64,000 bases of DNA. Origin: Candidatus Saccharimonadota bacterium. GTDB lineage: Bacteria; Patescibacteriota; Saccharimonadia; Saccharimonadales; Saccharimonadaceae. The position numbers and the translations under genes are program-made. Within the stretch, counting starts at the first letter, position 1. The number at the start of each line of letters is the position of its first letter. This document shows positions 56,888-63,431 of the stretch, one piece after another. The notes below the pieces were generated by a model. It was not told where the DNA came from, made no database searches, and saw only the letters and a program-made list of their open reading frames with translations. The stretch is taken from NCBI GenBank assembly GCA_017433765.1, contig JAFRGO010000006.1, positions 1 to 64,000 of the forward strand, read 5' to 3'.

Positions 56888-58442
56888 CGATGTTTAGCTC
56901 CTTTACTTCCCCCATTATATCATTGATTTGGGCAAGATTGGGTGGGTTTTTGGCGGAAATGGGGGAGTTTGGGCTTTGGACGGGGGTTGATGCGTTTGGG
57001 GCGGGGTCAGGCGGATTTTCTGGCGCGGGTGGATTTTCTGGCGCGGTCGGGGTTGGGTCGGGCGAGACGAGAGGGTCGCCTGGGTCGTGGATTTCGAGGG
57101 CGAAGGGAGCGAGACAACTAACGAGGATTTGGTGGTTGTTAGCGGAAGTGAGGATACCCTTGGCGGTCGGAGTGGGCGGATAGAGATGGAGAGTGCCGGC
57201 GGAGAAGACGTGGTCGGCTTTGCGGAGCCACATGGCGGCGCCGAGCGAGGAACGTTTCACGGCGTTGAGGTAGGAATCCCAGTTGAAAGAGGCGGTTTTT
57301 GGCGGATTTTCGGGCGGATTGGTCGGAACTTTCGTGCGCGCTCCCATGACCCCTGTTGGCTCTCTGGAGGGAATGGGGGCAGTTTCGGGAGGATTTTCGG
57401 GGTTTGCGGAGTGCTTTGGGGGCAAAAATGTCGGAACTTTCGTGCGCGCTCCAATGACCCCTGTTGGCTCTCTGGAGGGAATAGAGGCGGGTTTTGGCGA
57501 GTTTGGGGTGGGAGTTGGGGGAGCGAGAGCGACGAGGAGTTTCGCTTCGGGGAAGACGCCGCGGACGGTGGGAAGGCGGTCGAGAAGAGGGAGATAGACG
57601 GGGTCAGGGGCGGCGAGGATGAATTCGATGAGTTCTTCGGCGAGAGTTTCGGGTTTGAGGCCGGAATTGAGAGTGTCGCGCAGGAGGGCGGTGATCTCAG
57701 CAAAATCGGCGGAGCGGTAGGCCGAGAGAAGGTTTTTTATCAGCTCGTCTTGGGGGAGGCCGAGGGAGCTTTCGACGAGGTCTTTCGAGATTTCGGAATC
57801 GGGGGCGGCGAGGGTGGAAATTTGGTCAAGGAGGGAGAGCGAGTCGCGGAAAGAGCCGCCGCCGCGGCGGACGATGAGTTCGAGGGCGGCGTCGGAAATT
57901 TTAATTCCCTCTTTATCGCAGATTTCGCGGAGGTGGGACTGCATGAGGTCGGGGTTGGCGAGTTTGAAGGTGAAAATCTGGACGCGGGAGGTGATGGTGA
58001 CGGGGACTTTTTCGATGTCGGTGGTGGCAAGGAGGAAAATGACGTGGGCGGGGGGTTCCTCGAGGGTTTTTAAGAGGGCGTTGAAAGCGGATTTGCTCAG
58101 CATGTGGACTTCGTCGATGATATAGACTTTGTAGCGGCCCTTCGTGGGGGCGATGGCGGCCTTTTCGCGGAGGTCGCGGATGTTGTCAACGCCGGTGTTG
58201 GAGGCGGCGTCGATTTCGATAATGTCGAGATAGGAATCTTCGAGTTCGTAGGGGAAGGAGTTGACTTCGTGGGCGAAGATGCGGGCGACGCTGGTTTTGC
58301 CGGTACCGCGGGGGCCGGTGAAGAGGTAGGCGTGGGAGATTTTGCCCTCGGCGAGGGATTTGGCGAGAATATCGGAGACCTGGGGCTGGCCGACGACCTC
58401 GGCGAGGGATTTGGGGCGATATTTGCGATAGAGGGCTTTCAT
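56865..58442 (-). CDS. dnaX: DNA polymerase III gamma/tau subunit, no zinc module, with repeat-derived linker
   Basis: Clamp-loader ATPase. 525 residues from MKALYRKYRPKSL, with Walker A FTGPRGTGKTSVAR and DEVHMLSK (Walker B). The four-cysteine zinc module that normally follows Walker A is absent: VNSFPYELEDSYLDIIEIDAAS replaces it with a short linker. The C-terminal third is Pro-rich and contains two copies of IPSREPTGV.GARTKVPT encoded by a dispersed 45-bp DNA repeat. The start is set by a TAAAAT box 7 bases upstream; the longer frame is rejected. No programmed frameshift A-run was noticed. Overlaps dnaB by 23 bases. Confidence 0.95.
   Translation of the reverse strand: MKALYRKYRPKSLAEVVGQPQVSDILAKSLAEGKISHAYLFTGPRGTGKTSVARIFAHEVNSFPYELEDSYLDIIEIDAASNTGVDNIRDLREKAAIAPTKGRYKVYIIDEVHMLSKSAFNALLKTLEEPPAHVIFLLATTDIEKVPVTITSRVQIFTFKLANPDLMQSHLREICDKEGIKISDAALELIVRRGGGSFRDSLSLLDQISTLAAPDSEISKDLVESSLGLPQDELIKNLLSAYRSADFAEITALLRDTLNSGLKPETLAEELIEFILAAPDPVYLPLLDRLPTVRGVFPEAKLLVALAPPTPTPNSPKPASIPSREPTGVIGARTKVPTFLPPKHSANPENPPETAPIPSREPTGVMGARTKVPTNPPENPPKTASFNWDSYLNAVKRSSLGAAMWLRKADHVFSAGTLHLYPPTPTAKGILTSANNHQILVSCLAPFALEIHDPGDPLVSPDPTPTAPENPPAPENPPDPAPNASTPVQSPNSPISAKNPPNLAQINDIMGEVKELNIDGGELPF
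56914..56922 (-). promoter_or_regulatory. Internal promoter of dnaB within dnaX
   Basis: Minus strand TG-A-TATAAT about 26 bases before the dnaB ATG, inside the end of dnaX. The leader carries AAAGGAG. Confidence 0.55.
57325..57369 (+). repeat. Dispersed 45-bp repeat, copy 2 (in frame in dnaX)
   Basis: Runs GGAACTTTCG... to ...GGCTCTCTGGAG on the plus strand; on the dnaX strand it encodes the peptide IPSREPTGVMGARTKVPT. It is 44 of 45 identical to copy 3, which starts 108 bases away. Confidence 0.92.
57433..57477 (+). repeat. Dispersed 45-bp repeat, copy 3 (in frame in dnaX)
   Basis: Same element and orientation as copy 2 with a single base change (ATT for ATG, giving Ile for Met). The spacer between the two copies is unlike either, so the copies are more alike than their surroundings. 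Confidence 0.92.
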
Positions 58443-58449
58443 TAAGACT

Positions 58450-58455
58450 ATTTTA
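58450..58455 (-). promoter_or_regulatory. -10 element of dnaX
   Basis: Minus strand TAAAAT (preceded by CGC, not TG) ends 7 bases before the ATG. Confidence 0.5.
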
Positions 58456-58531
58456 GCGTAAAAAAGGAGAAAAAAATAGACGCGAGTGGGGATTTTCGGG
58501 ATTGGCGTGCGGGGTTTAGCCCGGGATTGGG

Positions 58532-58557
58532 AGAAAAAAATAGCCCCCGAGGGGGCT
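58532..58557 (-). terminator. Terminator of the 105-aa gene
   Basis: Minus strand 7-bp stem AGCCCCC / GGGGGCT with a two-base loop, then TATTTTTTT, 7 bases past the stop codon. Confidence 0.9.
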
Positions 58558-58564
58558 TTGCGGG

Positions 58565-58882
58565 TCAATCGACGGAGGAGAGTTGGAAAGAGAGTGTGTG
58601 GACGTTTTTCTGGACGGTGCGGATGTCGAGCAGGGCGGCGCCAAAGTTGTCGTAGGAGCGGTAGAGTTCGATGACGTAGCGGAGATTGTCGGGGCTGTTG
58701 CCGTGCTCGCGGAGGAGCTGGGCGTTTTCGCGCTCCATGGCGCTGCGGCTGGCTTCATCGACGTCGTCAACGTATTCGGCCAAGAGGCGGTCGAAGAAGT
58801 GGACGGAAAAGCCGAGATGAGTGAAGGCGTCGAGGCTGTGGCCGGCAGAAACGGACATTTTGGCGGTAATCTGGTAAGACAT
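58565..58882 (-). CDS. Small protein of unknown function (105 aa)
   Basis: Not recognised. The sequence from MSYQITAKMSVSAGHSLD is soluble, with helical, acidic middle segments (FFDRLLAEYVDDVDEASRSAMERENAQLLREHG). I use this start because GGAGGATT lies at a proper distance; the longer frame would start within the leader hairpin. It has a complete promoter (TTGACT, 17 bases, TATAAT), a leader with an 8-bp hairpin and its own terminator, so it is an independent, probably well-expressed gene. Confidence 0.75.
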   Translation of the reverse strand: MSYQITAKMSVSAGHSLDAFTHLGFSVHFFDRLLAEYVDDVDEASRSAMERENAQLLREHGNSPDNLRYVIELYRSYDNFGAALLDIRTVQKNVHTLSFQLSSVD

Positions 58883-58939
58883 AGAATCCTCCTCAAAAGA
58901 GCTAATTTGGGCGCATCGACCCAAGATGCGCCTATTCTA
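58883..58939 (-). ncRNA. Structured 5' leader of the 105-aa gene
   Basis: The ~57-nt leader has a perfect 8-bp hairpin GGCGCATC / GATGCGCC with a 7-base loop. Its 5' end (TAGAAT) can also pair with ATTCTA that abuts and includes the A of the start codon, closing a larger structure around the ribosome site. Confidence 0.45.
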
Positions 58940-58944
58940 CATTT

Positions 58945-58973
58945 ATTATAGCACACTTACGCAAAAAAGTCAA
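58945..58973 (-). promoter_or_regulatory. Full promoter of the 105-aa gene
   Basis: Minus strand -35 TTGACT, 17-base spacer with AAGTGTG, extended -10 TGC-TATAAT. It matches the orphan promoter at 26994-27022 at 27 of 29 positions. Confidence 0.85.
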
Positions 58974-58998
58974 TAGGCACTAGAGACACTAGCTAATC

Positions 58999-59517
58999 TT
59001 ACAAAGCGGCTTCGACGGCAGCCCAGCGGGCGTCCTTATTATCGGCGGGGATGACGACGCTGACTTGGGAGCCCTCGGAGAGGCGGAAGTAGGTGACGGA
59101 GGCGTAGAGGATTTCGTATTCTTTGCCGGAGACTTCGACGAAGTATTTGTCGTCGTGGTGAGTGAGGGTGCCGATGACGGTGCGGCGCTCGACGGGGCCG
59201 ATTTGTTTGTAGAGGAATTTGCCGTCGGGGGCGATAGTGAGTTTCATGAGGTCGCCTTCGACGAGCTTGGACTTAGACGCGTAGTTCGCAGGAACAGGGT
59301 AATTCTTCCCATCAGGGCCGATCATGATTTGGCCGTCGAAGATGCCTTCGATAATCTTGCCATCGGGGGTGGAGACAACGGTGTCACGAGGGGCGGAAAT
59401 CACATCGCCATCGCCGAGAACAGAAATAAGAAGCTCCTTAGCGGCAGCGAGATTTGTTTCGGCCTCTTGGATAAGGCTACGGAGACGCTTTATTTGTTTT
59501 TCTGGTAGTTCAGACAT
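58999..59517 (-). CDS. Conserved-looking protein of unknown function (172 aa)
   Basis: Starts with a predicted coiled coil (PEKQIKRLRSLIQEAETNLAAAKELL), then a beta-rich region with GKIIEGIFDGQIMIGPDGK and SKLVEGDLMKLTIAPDGKF, suggestive of one or two small OB-like barrels. I place the start at MSELPEK; GAGG lies only 3 bases upstream, so the initiation signal is weak. Divergent from rplJ, which suggests a translation-related role, but no motif decides its function. Confidence 0.7.
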   Translation of the reverse strand: MSELPEKQIKRLRSLIQEAETNLAAAKELLISVLGDGDVISAPRDTVVSTPDGKIIEGIFDGQIMIGPDGKNYPVPANYASKSKLVEGDLMKLTIAPDGKFLYKQIGPVERRTVIGTLTHHDDKYFVEVSGKEYEILYASVTYFRLSEGSQVSVVIPADNKDARWAAVEAAL

Positions 59518-59551
59518 CACCTCGACCCGTCTGTTATTTAATACTGATATT

Positions 59552-59580
59552 ATAATACACGACCGCCTAGAAAAAGTCAA
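59552..59580 (-). promoter_or_regulatory. Promoter of the 172-aa gene
   Basis: Minus strand TTGACT, 17-base spacer, TATTAT (or TATAAT with a 20-base spacer), leaving a leader of about 25-30 bases. Confidence 0.55.
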
Positions 59581-59633
59581 CAAAAACGCGCGGGGAGTTT
59601 TCCACCGCCAAAACAGGGGTCGAGGCGAGGATG

Positions 59634-59648
59634 TTGTAAATTCTACAA
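59634..59648. repeat. Short inverted repeat upstream of the rplJ promoter
   Basis: TTGTA / TACAA arms with a 5-base spacer, about 19 bases before the rplJ -35. It could be an operator; evidence is only the symmetry. The rest of 59581-59666 holds nothing I can assign. Confidence 0.3.
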
Positions 59649-59666
59649 GCAAAAAGACTAACAAAG

Positions 59667-59695
59667 TTGCAAAATTTATGCTCTTTTGGTATAAT
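59667..59695 (+). promoter_or_regulatory. Promoter of rplJ-rplL
   Basis: -35 TTGCAA, 17-base spacer ending TTGG, -10 TATAAT. Predicted start near 59702 gives a 114-base leader. Confidence 0.8.
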
Positions 59696-59702
59696 ATAGG
59701 GA

Positions 59703-59790
59703 GTTACCAAAGACAGCGGCGAGGGAAACCTTTAATCAGGCCACCGAGGCAATTTCTTGTAAATTTGGTGACGAAGATTAACATTTTGCT
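59703..59790 (+). ncRNA. Ribosomal protein L10 leader
   Basis: The leader contains ACCAAAGACAGCGGCGAGG...CCACCGAGGCAA, matching the conserved core of the L10 leader found before rplJ in many bacteria, where L10(L12)4 binds and represses translation. The location directly before rplJ and the 114-base length agree. The outer boundaries are approximate. Confidence 0.8.
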
Positions 59791-59815
59791 GGAAAATTAA
59801 CCAAAGGAACTTTTT

Positions 59816-60316
59816 ATGGCAATTTCTAAAGATAAAAAGAACACATTGGTTGCTGATTTGACGGCGCTGCTCAATGACTCGAAAATGGTCACTTATGCGA
59901 AATATCAGGGGCTGACCGTGGCCGAGCTACAGGAGCTGCGCAAAATGGCGCGCGAATCCGACGTAAAAATCAAGGTCGTCAAGAACCGGCTCTTTAGGGT
60001 GGCGATGAAGGAAATCGCGGCCTATAAAGACACCGAGACGACGGGGTTGATCGGGCAGTTGCTCTACGCGATTGGGACGGACGAAGATTTCACCGCGGCG
60101 AAGGTGCTTGCGAAATTCGCAAAAACCCACCCGACGATGGAGTTAATCGGCGGTTTCAACAGCGAAGGTGCGAATCTCTCGAAAGAGGAAGTTACGACGC
60201 TCGGAAATCTACCGACGAAGAACGAGCTTATTGCTCAGATTGTCGATACGCTACTTTCGCCAATCAACGGAATTGTTTCTGGTTTGGCGGAGCATGCCGA
60301 AAAAGCAACCGAATAA
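59816..60316 (+). CDS. rplJ: 50S ribosomal protein L10
   Basis: Base of the L7/L12 stalk. The 166 residues begin MAISKDKKNTLVADLTALL and contain VKIKVVKNRLFRVAMKE; the C-terminal helix that binds L12 dimers extends to the end. AAAGGA precedes the ATG. Probably autoregulated through its leader together with rplL, which follows after 23 bases. Confidence 0.97.
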   Translation: MAISKDKKNTLVADLTALLNDSKMVTYAKYQGLTVAELQELRKMARESDVKIKVVKNRLFRVAMKEIAAYKDTETTGLIGQLLYAIGTDEDFTAAKVLAKFAKTHPTMELIGGFNSEGANLSKEEVTTLGNLPTKNELIAQIVDTLLSPINGIVSGLAEHAEKATE

Positions 60317-60339
60317 TAATTTAATAGATAGGAAAAATT

Positions 60340-60711
60340 ATGGCTACAGATATTAAGAAGTTGGCCGAAGAGCTCGTGAAACTCACGGTGCTTGAGGTCA
60401 ATGAACTCAAAACTGTCCTCAAGGACGAATATGGTATCGAGCCGGCGGCCGCTGTGGTGGCCGTCGCTGCCGAAGGTGGGGCTAGCGCCGACGAAGGCAA
60501 GAGCGAATTTGATGTCGTGCTCAAAGATGCCGGCGCGCAAAAGATTGCTGTGATTAAGGCAGTCAAAGAGGCTACTGGCCTCGGTCTTGGCGAAGCCAAG
60601 GCGATTGTTGATGGGGCTCCGGCCACCGTCAAGGAAAAAGTTGCGAAGGCGGATGCCGAGGCGATGAAAAAAACCCTCGAAGACGCTGGTGCGACTGTCG
60701 AACTCGCGTAA
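60340..60711 (+). CDS. rplL: 50S ribosomal protein L7/L12
   Basis: Flexible stalk protein that recruits translation factors. The 123 residues have an N-terminal dimerisation domain, an Ala/Glu hinge ([18 protein letters not shown]) and the C-terminal domain EKSEFDVVL-type ([20 protein letters not shown]...[15 protein letters not shown]). AGGAAAA ribosome site. A strong terminator follows. Confidence 0.98.
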   Translation: MATDIKKLAEELVKLTVLEVNELKTVLKDEYGIEPAAAVVAVAAEGGASADEGKSEFDVVLKDAGAQKIAVIKAVKEATGLGLGEAKAIVDGAPATVKEKVAKADAEAMKKTLEDAGATVELA

Positions 60712-60738
60712 TAAAATCAAACCAGCAAAATGTGTTAA

Positions 60739-60766
60739 AAAAATCCCCCTTCAAAGGGGGATTTTT
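60739..60766. terminator. Bidirectional terminator between rplL and rplA
   Basis: 13-bp perfect stem AAAAATCCCCCTT / AAGGGGGATTTTT with a two-base loop, flanked by A and T runs, between two convergent genes. Confidence 0.93.
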
Positions 60767-60775
60767 GTTGGTCTG

Positions 60776-61735
60776 CTAGTTGTAGAGGTTTTCGACGGCA
60801 ATCGAAGGTCCCATAGAGGTCGTAATATAAACGGACTTCACGTATTGGCCCTTGAGCGAGGCTGGCTTCATGGCTTTCAGCGAGTCGAAGAAGACGGTCG
60901 CGTTCTCGAGGAGTTTGGTGGAGCCGAAGCTGACTTTGCCGAGGCCGATGTGGACGATGGATTGTTTGTCGACGCGATATTCGACCTTGCCGGCTTTGGC
61001 TTCTTTCACGGCTTTCTCGATGTCGGTGGTGACGGTTCCGGCCTTGGGGTTGGGCATGAGGCCTTTGGGGCCGAGGAGACGGGCGAATTTGCCGAGCTTC
61101 GGCATGTAGGCCGGAGTGGAAATTAGGACGTCGAATTCGATAGTGCCCTTTTCGAGGCGCTTTAGGAATTCTTCGTCTTCGGCGACGTCGGCGCCAGCGG
61201 TTTTGGCTTTCTTCGCCTCGTCGAGAGGAGCGAAGACGGCGACGCGGACGGTCTTGCCGTTGCCGTTCGGGAGGACAATCGTGGTGCGGATGTTCTGGTC
61301 GGCTTGGCGAGGATCGACGCCGAGGCGGACGTGGGCTTCGACGGTCGCGTCGAATTTGGCCGGATTGGTCTTCAACGCGAGGTCAAGAGCGTCCTTCAGC
61401 GTGTAAACTTTGCCTTTTTCGATTTGCTCGGCGAGTTTGCGATAAGTTTTGCCACGGCGCTCAATGAGCGGGCGAGTGACCGGCTTGGCACCCTTGGGCT
61501 TGTCGGCGGCAGCTTCTTCTTTTTTGCGCTCTTCTTTGCGAGCCTGACGCTCTTCTTCGGCCTTCACCTCTTCGAGGTGTTTTTTGGACTTTTTGCCAGA
61601 CTTGGCGAATTTTTCTTCGGTTTCCGGAGTCGCGGCGACTTCGGCGGTCGTCTCGGCGCTTTTTTCGACTGGCGCTGCGACAGCTTCGGTGTCGAGATTA
61701 GAGTTTCCAGTAAGATTTTCGGCGTTTTCTGCCAT
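60776..61735 (-). CDS. rplA: 50S ribosomal protein L1 with N-terminal extension
   Basis: L1-stalk protein. The canonical L1 begins near residue 85 ([24 protein letters not shown]) and carries [16 protein letters not shown]. About 85-90 extra N-terminal residues are Ala/Glu/Lys-rich and low-complexity, giving 319 residues against about 230 usually. I start at MAENAENL because GAAAGGA lies just upstream. It has a consensus promoter and a 65-base leader containing a GAGAC/GTCTC hairpin (61759-61775) that might be an L1 autoregulation site. Confidence 0.94.
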   Translation of the reverse strand: MAENAENLTGNSNLDTEAVAAPVEKSAETTAEVAATPETEEKFAKSGKKSKKHLEEVKAEEERQARKEERKKEEAAADKPKGAKPVTRPLIERRGKTYRKLAEQIEKGKVYTLKDALDLALKTNPAKFDATVEAHVRLGVDPRQADQNIRTTIVLPNGNGKTVRVAVFAPLDEAKKAKTAGADVAEDEEFLKRLEKGTIEFDVLISTPAYMPKLGKFARLLGPKGLMPNPKAGTVTTDIEKAVKEAKAGKVEYRVDKQSIVHIGLGKVSFGSTKLLENATVFFDSLKAMKPASLKGQYVKSVYITTSMGPSIAVENLYN

Positions 61736-61802
61736 ATTTTTCCTTTCGTGGTAGTAGCGAGACTGGACAGGTCTCTCCCAACTAGGTATAGTATATGTGT
61801 CT

Positions 61803-61831
61803 ATTATATCAAAAAATACCCCTTTTGTCAA
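61803..61831 (-). promoter_or_regulatory. Consensus promoter of rplA, inside a terminator hairpin
   Basis: Minus strand TTGACA, 17-base spacer, TATAAT with extended TG. The -35 hexamer lies in the loop and arm of the rplK terminator. Confidence 0.85.
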
Positions 61832-61841
61832 GAGGTATTTT
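61811..61841 (-). terminator. Terminator of rplK
   Basis: Minus strand 12-bp stem AAAATACCTCTT / AAGGGGTATTTT with one G-T pair, a 5-base loop and a T run. It overlaps the rplA promoter. Confidence 0.8.
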
Positions 61842-61874
61842 CATTTGATTGTCGCAATCGGGGATAGTTCCCTG

Positions 61875-62303
61875 TTAGTCAACAACTTCGACGCCCATAG
61901 AGCGGGCAGTGCCAGCGACGATTTTGACGGCGCCGTCGAGGTCGATGGCGTTGAGTTGATCCATCTTTTTATTGGCGATTTCTTCGAGTTGGGCGCGGGT
62001 GATTTTGCCGACCTTGTCGAGGTTCGGTTTGCCGGAGCCTTTTTCGATTTTAATCGCTTCGCGGATGAGGTCGTCAACGGGCTGGCCGAGACAGACCCAG
62101 TCGAAGGTGCGGTCTTCGTAAACCTTGATATGGACGATGACGTTTTTGCCCATATATTCCTTCGTCTTCTCGTTGAAGGGGTTGATGAAGTCCATCATAT
62201 TGAGACCCCATTGGCCGAGAGTCGAACCAACCGGTGGGCCGGCGGTAGCTTTGCCGCCAGGGATGCGAAGTTTGAGATTGCCGATAACTTGTTTTTGGGC
62301 CAT
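61875..62303 (-). CDS. rplK: 50S ribosomal protein L11
   Basis: Binds the GTPase-associated centre of 23S rRNA. The 142 residues carry the Pro/Gly-rich N-terminal LRIPGGKATAGPPVGSTLGQ and the C-terminal domain ending SMGVEVVD. The extended -10 TG-C-TAAAAT lies about 40 bases upstream, and AGGAAAA is the ribosome site. Unlike in most bacteria it is separated from rplA by a terminator and a new promoter. Confidence 0.97.
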   Translation of the reverse strand: MAQKQVIGNLKLRIPGGKATAGPPVGSTLGQWGLNMMDFINPFNEKTKEYMGKNVIVHIKVYEDRTFDWVCLGQPVDDLIREAIKIEKGSGKPNLDKVGKITRAQLEEIANKKMDQLNAIDLDGAVKIVAGTARSMGVEVVD

Positions 62304-62344
62304 AGCTTTTCCTGATTTATTTAGTAGTCGTGCGTAACGGGGTT

Positions 62345-62353
62345 ATTTTAGCA
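62345..62353 (-). promoter_or_regulatory. Extended -10 promoter of rplK
   Basis: Minus strand TG-C-TAAAAT with a ~36-base leader before the ATG. Confidence 0.6.
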
Positions 62354-62417
62354 CATTTTTCCGAAAAATACAAGAGAGGGATTTTATAGGATTTATGCGA
62401 TTTTAGCGGGGTTTTTG

Positions 62418-62462
62418 CTCCAGAGAGCCAACAGGGGTGATGGGAGCGCGGAAGAAAGTTCC
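62418..62462 (-). repeat. Dispersed 45-bp repeat, copy 4 (intergenic, reverse orientation)
   Basis: The reverse complement aligns without gaps to copy 2 at about 42 of 45 positions. It lies 16 bases past the nusG stop. Its orientation relative to its neighbours is opposite to that of copies 1-3. Confidence 0.9.
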
Positions 62463-62478
62463 GAAAAAATGGCGAAAA

Positions 62479-63024
62479 TTAGAGCTGTTTTACCTGGAGA
62501 GCGTCGAGCTCGACAGGGGTTTCGCGGCCGAACATGGAGACCATGACTTTTAGCTTGCCCTTGGCTTGGTCGATTTCGGAAATCGTGCCGTCGAAGCCCT
62601 TGAAGGGGCCGTCGGAGATGGAAACGACTTCGCCGACTTCGTAGTGCATGGAATATTTCGGGTCTTCAACGCCCATGCGCTTTTTAATCTTGGCGATTTC
62701 TTTCTCGGAGACGGGGGTAGGTTGGGTGCCGTTGCCGATGAAGCCGGTCACGCCTGGGGTGTTGCGGATGATGTACCAAGTTTCGTCAGAGAGGCTCATC
62801 TCGACGAGGACGTAGCCCTGGAAAATCTTTTTATCGACGATTTTGCGTTTGCCATTTTTAATCTCGATTTGCTTTTCTTTCGGGACGATGGCGTCAAAAA
62901 TCTTGCCTTTCAACTCGGCGTTGTCAAGGCGTTGTTTGATAGAGTCGGCGACTTTGTCTTCATAGCCGCTGTAGGTGCTGATAGCGTACCAAGCGCGGGT
63001 GTCGTCATAACGGTTTACTGCCAT
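62479..63024 (-). CDS. nusG: Transcription termination/antitermination protein NusG
   Basis: Universal elongation factor linking RNA polymerase to Rho or the ribosome. The 181 residues comprise the NGN domain (WYAISTYSGYEDKVADSIKQRL, PGVTGFIGNGTQPTPVSEKE) and the C-terminal KOW domain (VGEVVSISDGPFKGFDGTISEID). It follows secE by 9 bases with a GGAGA ribosome site. Confidence 0.97.
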   Translation of the reverse strand: MAVNRYDDTRAWYAISTYSGYEDKVADSIKQRLDNAELKGKIFDAIVPKEKQIEIKNGKRKIVDKKIFQGYVLVEMSLSDETWYIIRNTPGVTGFIGNGTQPTPVSEKEIAKIKKRMGVEDPKYSMHYEVGEVVSISDGPFKGFDGTISEIDQAKGKLKVMVSMFGRETPVELDALQVKQL

Positions 63025-63033
63025 ATTCTCTCC

Positions 63034-63351
63034 TTATAGAATAATTGTGTTAAATAACCAGCTAAAGAACAGGTCGAGCAAGGTGACCAGAGCGATGAAA
63101 AGAGCGGTATAGATAAGGACGGCAAAGAACATTTTCCAGGTAGCCTTGCGGGAGGGCCAGCGGACTTGGCGGATTTCGCGCCAGGAGTCACGAAGATAGC
63201 GACCGAGGGCGACGAAGGGGCGGAAGAGAAGGAAGGGTTTTTTGGATTTCTTGTTCTCTTTGGATTTTTTAGGTTTTTCGGGGGTTACGGATTTTTCGGG
63301 ATTTTTGGGGGCGCCTGAATCCTGGGCTTTGATTTTGGTGATGTTTGCCAT
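63034..63351 (-). CDS. secE: Preprotein translocase subunit SecE
   Basis: Membrane clamp of the SecYEG channel. The 105 residues have a Lys/Pro-rich N-terminal half (about 1-50), an amphipathic helix with REIRQVRWPSRKATWK (conserved SecE surface motif) and one transmembrane helix (about 78-100). AAAAGGAG precedes the ATG. First gene of a secE-nusG pair. Confidence 0.95.
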   Translation of the reverse strand: MANITKIKAQDSGAPKNPEKSVTPEKPKKSKENKKSKKPFLLFRPFVALGRYLRDSWREIRQVRWPSRKATWKMFFAVLIYTALFIALVTLLDLFFSWLFNTIIL

Positions 63352-63373
63352 ATGCTCCTTTTTACATCAAAAA

Positions 63374-63388
63374 AAGTCTAAACGACTT
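63374..63388 (-). terminator. Possible weak terminator after the glucan phosphorylase gene
   Basis: Minus strand 5-bp stem AAGTC / GACTT with a 5-base loop followed by a T run of seven. The stem is short, so it could also be an attenuator in the secE leader. Confidence 0.45.
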
Positions 63389-63431
63389 GTCAATAGTTTA
63401 GCAAAAAAGCAAGGGTTTGTAAAGAGGGAGA

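Noticed and set aside
56940-57500. CRISPR-like array in dnaX
   Set aside because: Only two copies of the 45-bp unit are spaced there; the spacing is coding sequence in frame, with no cas genes in the window.
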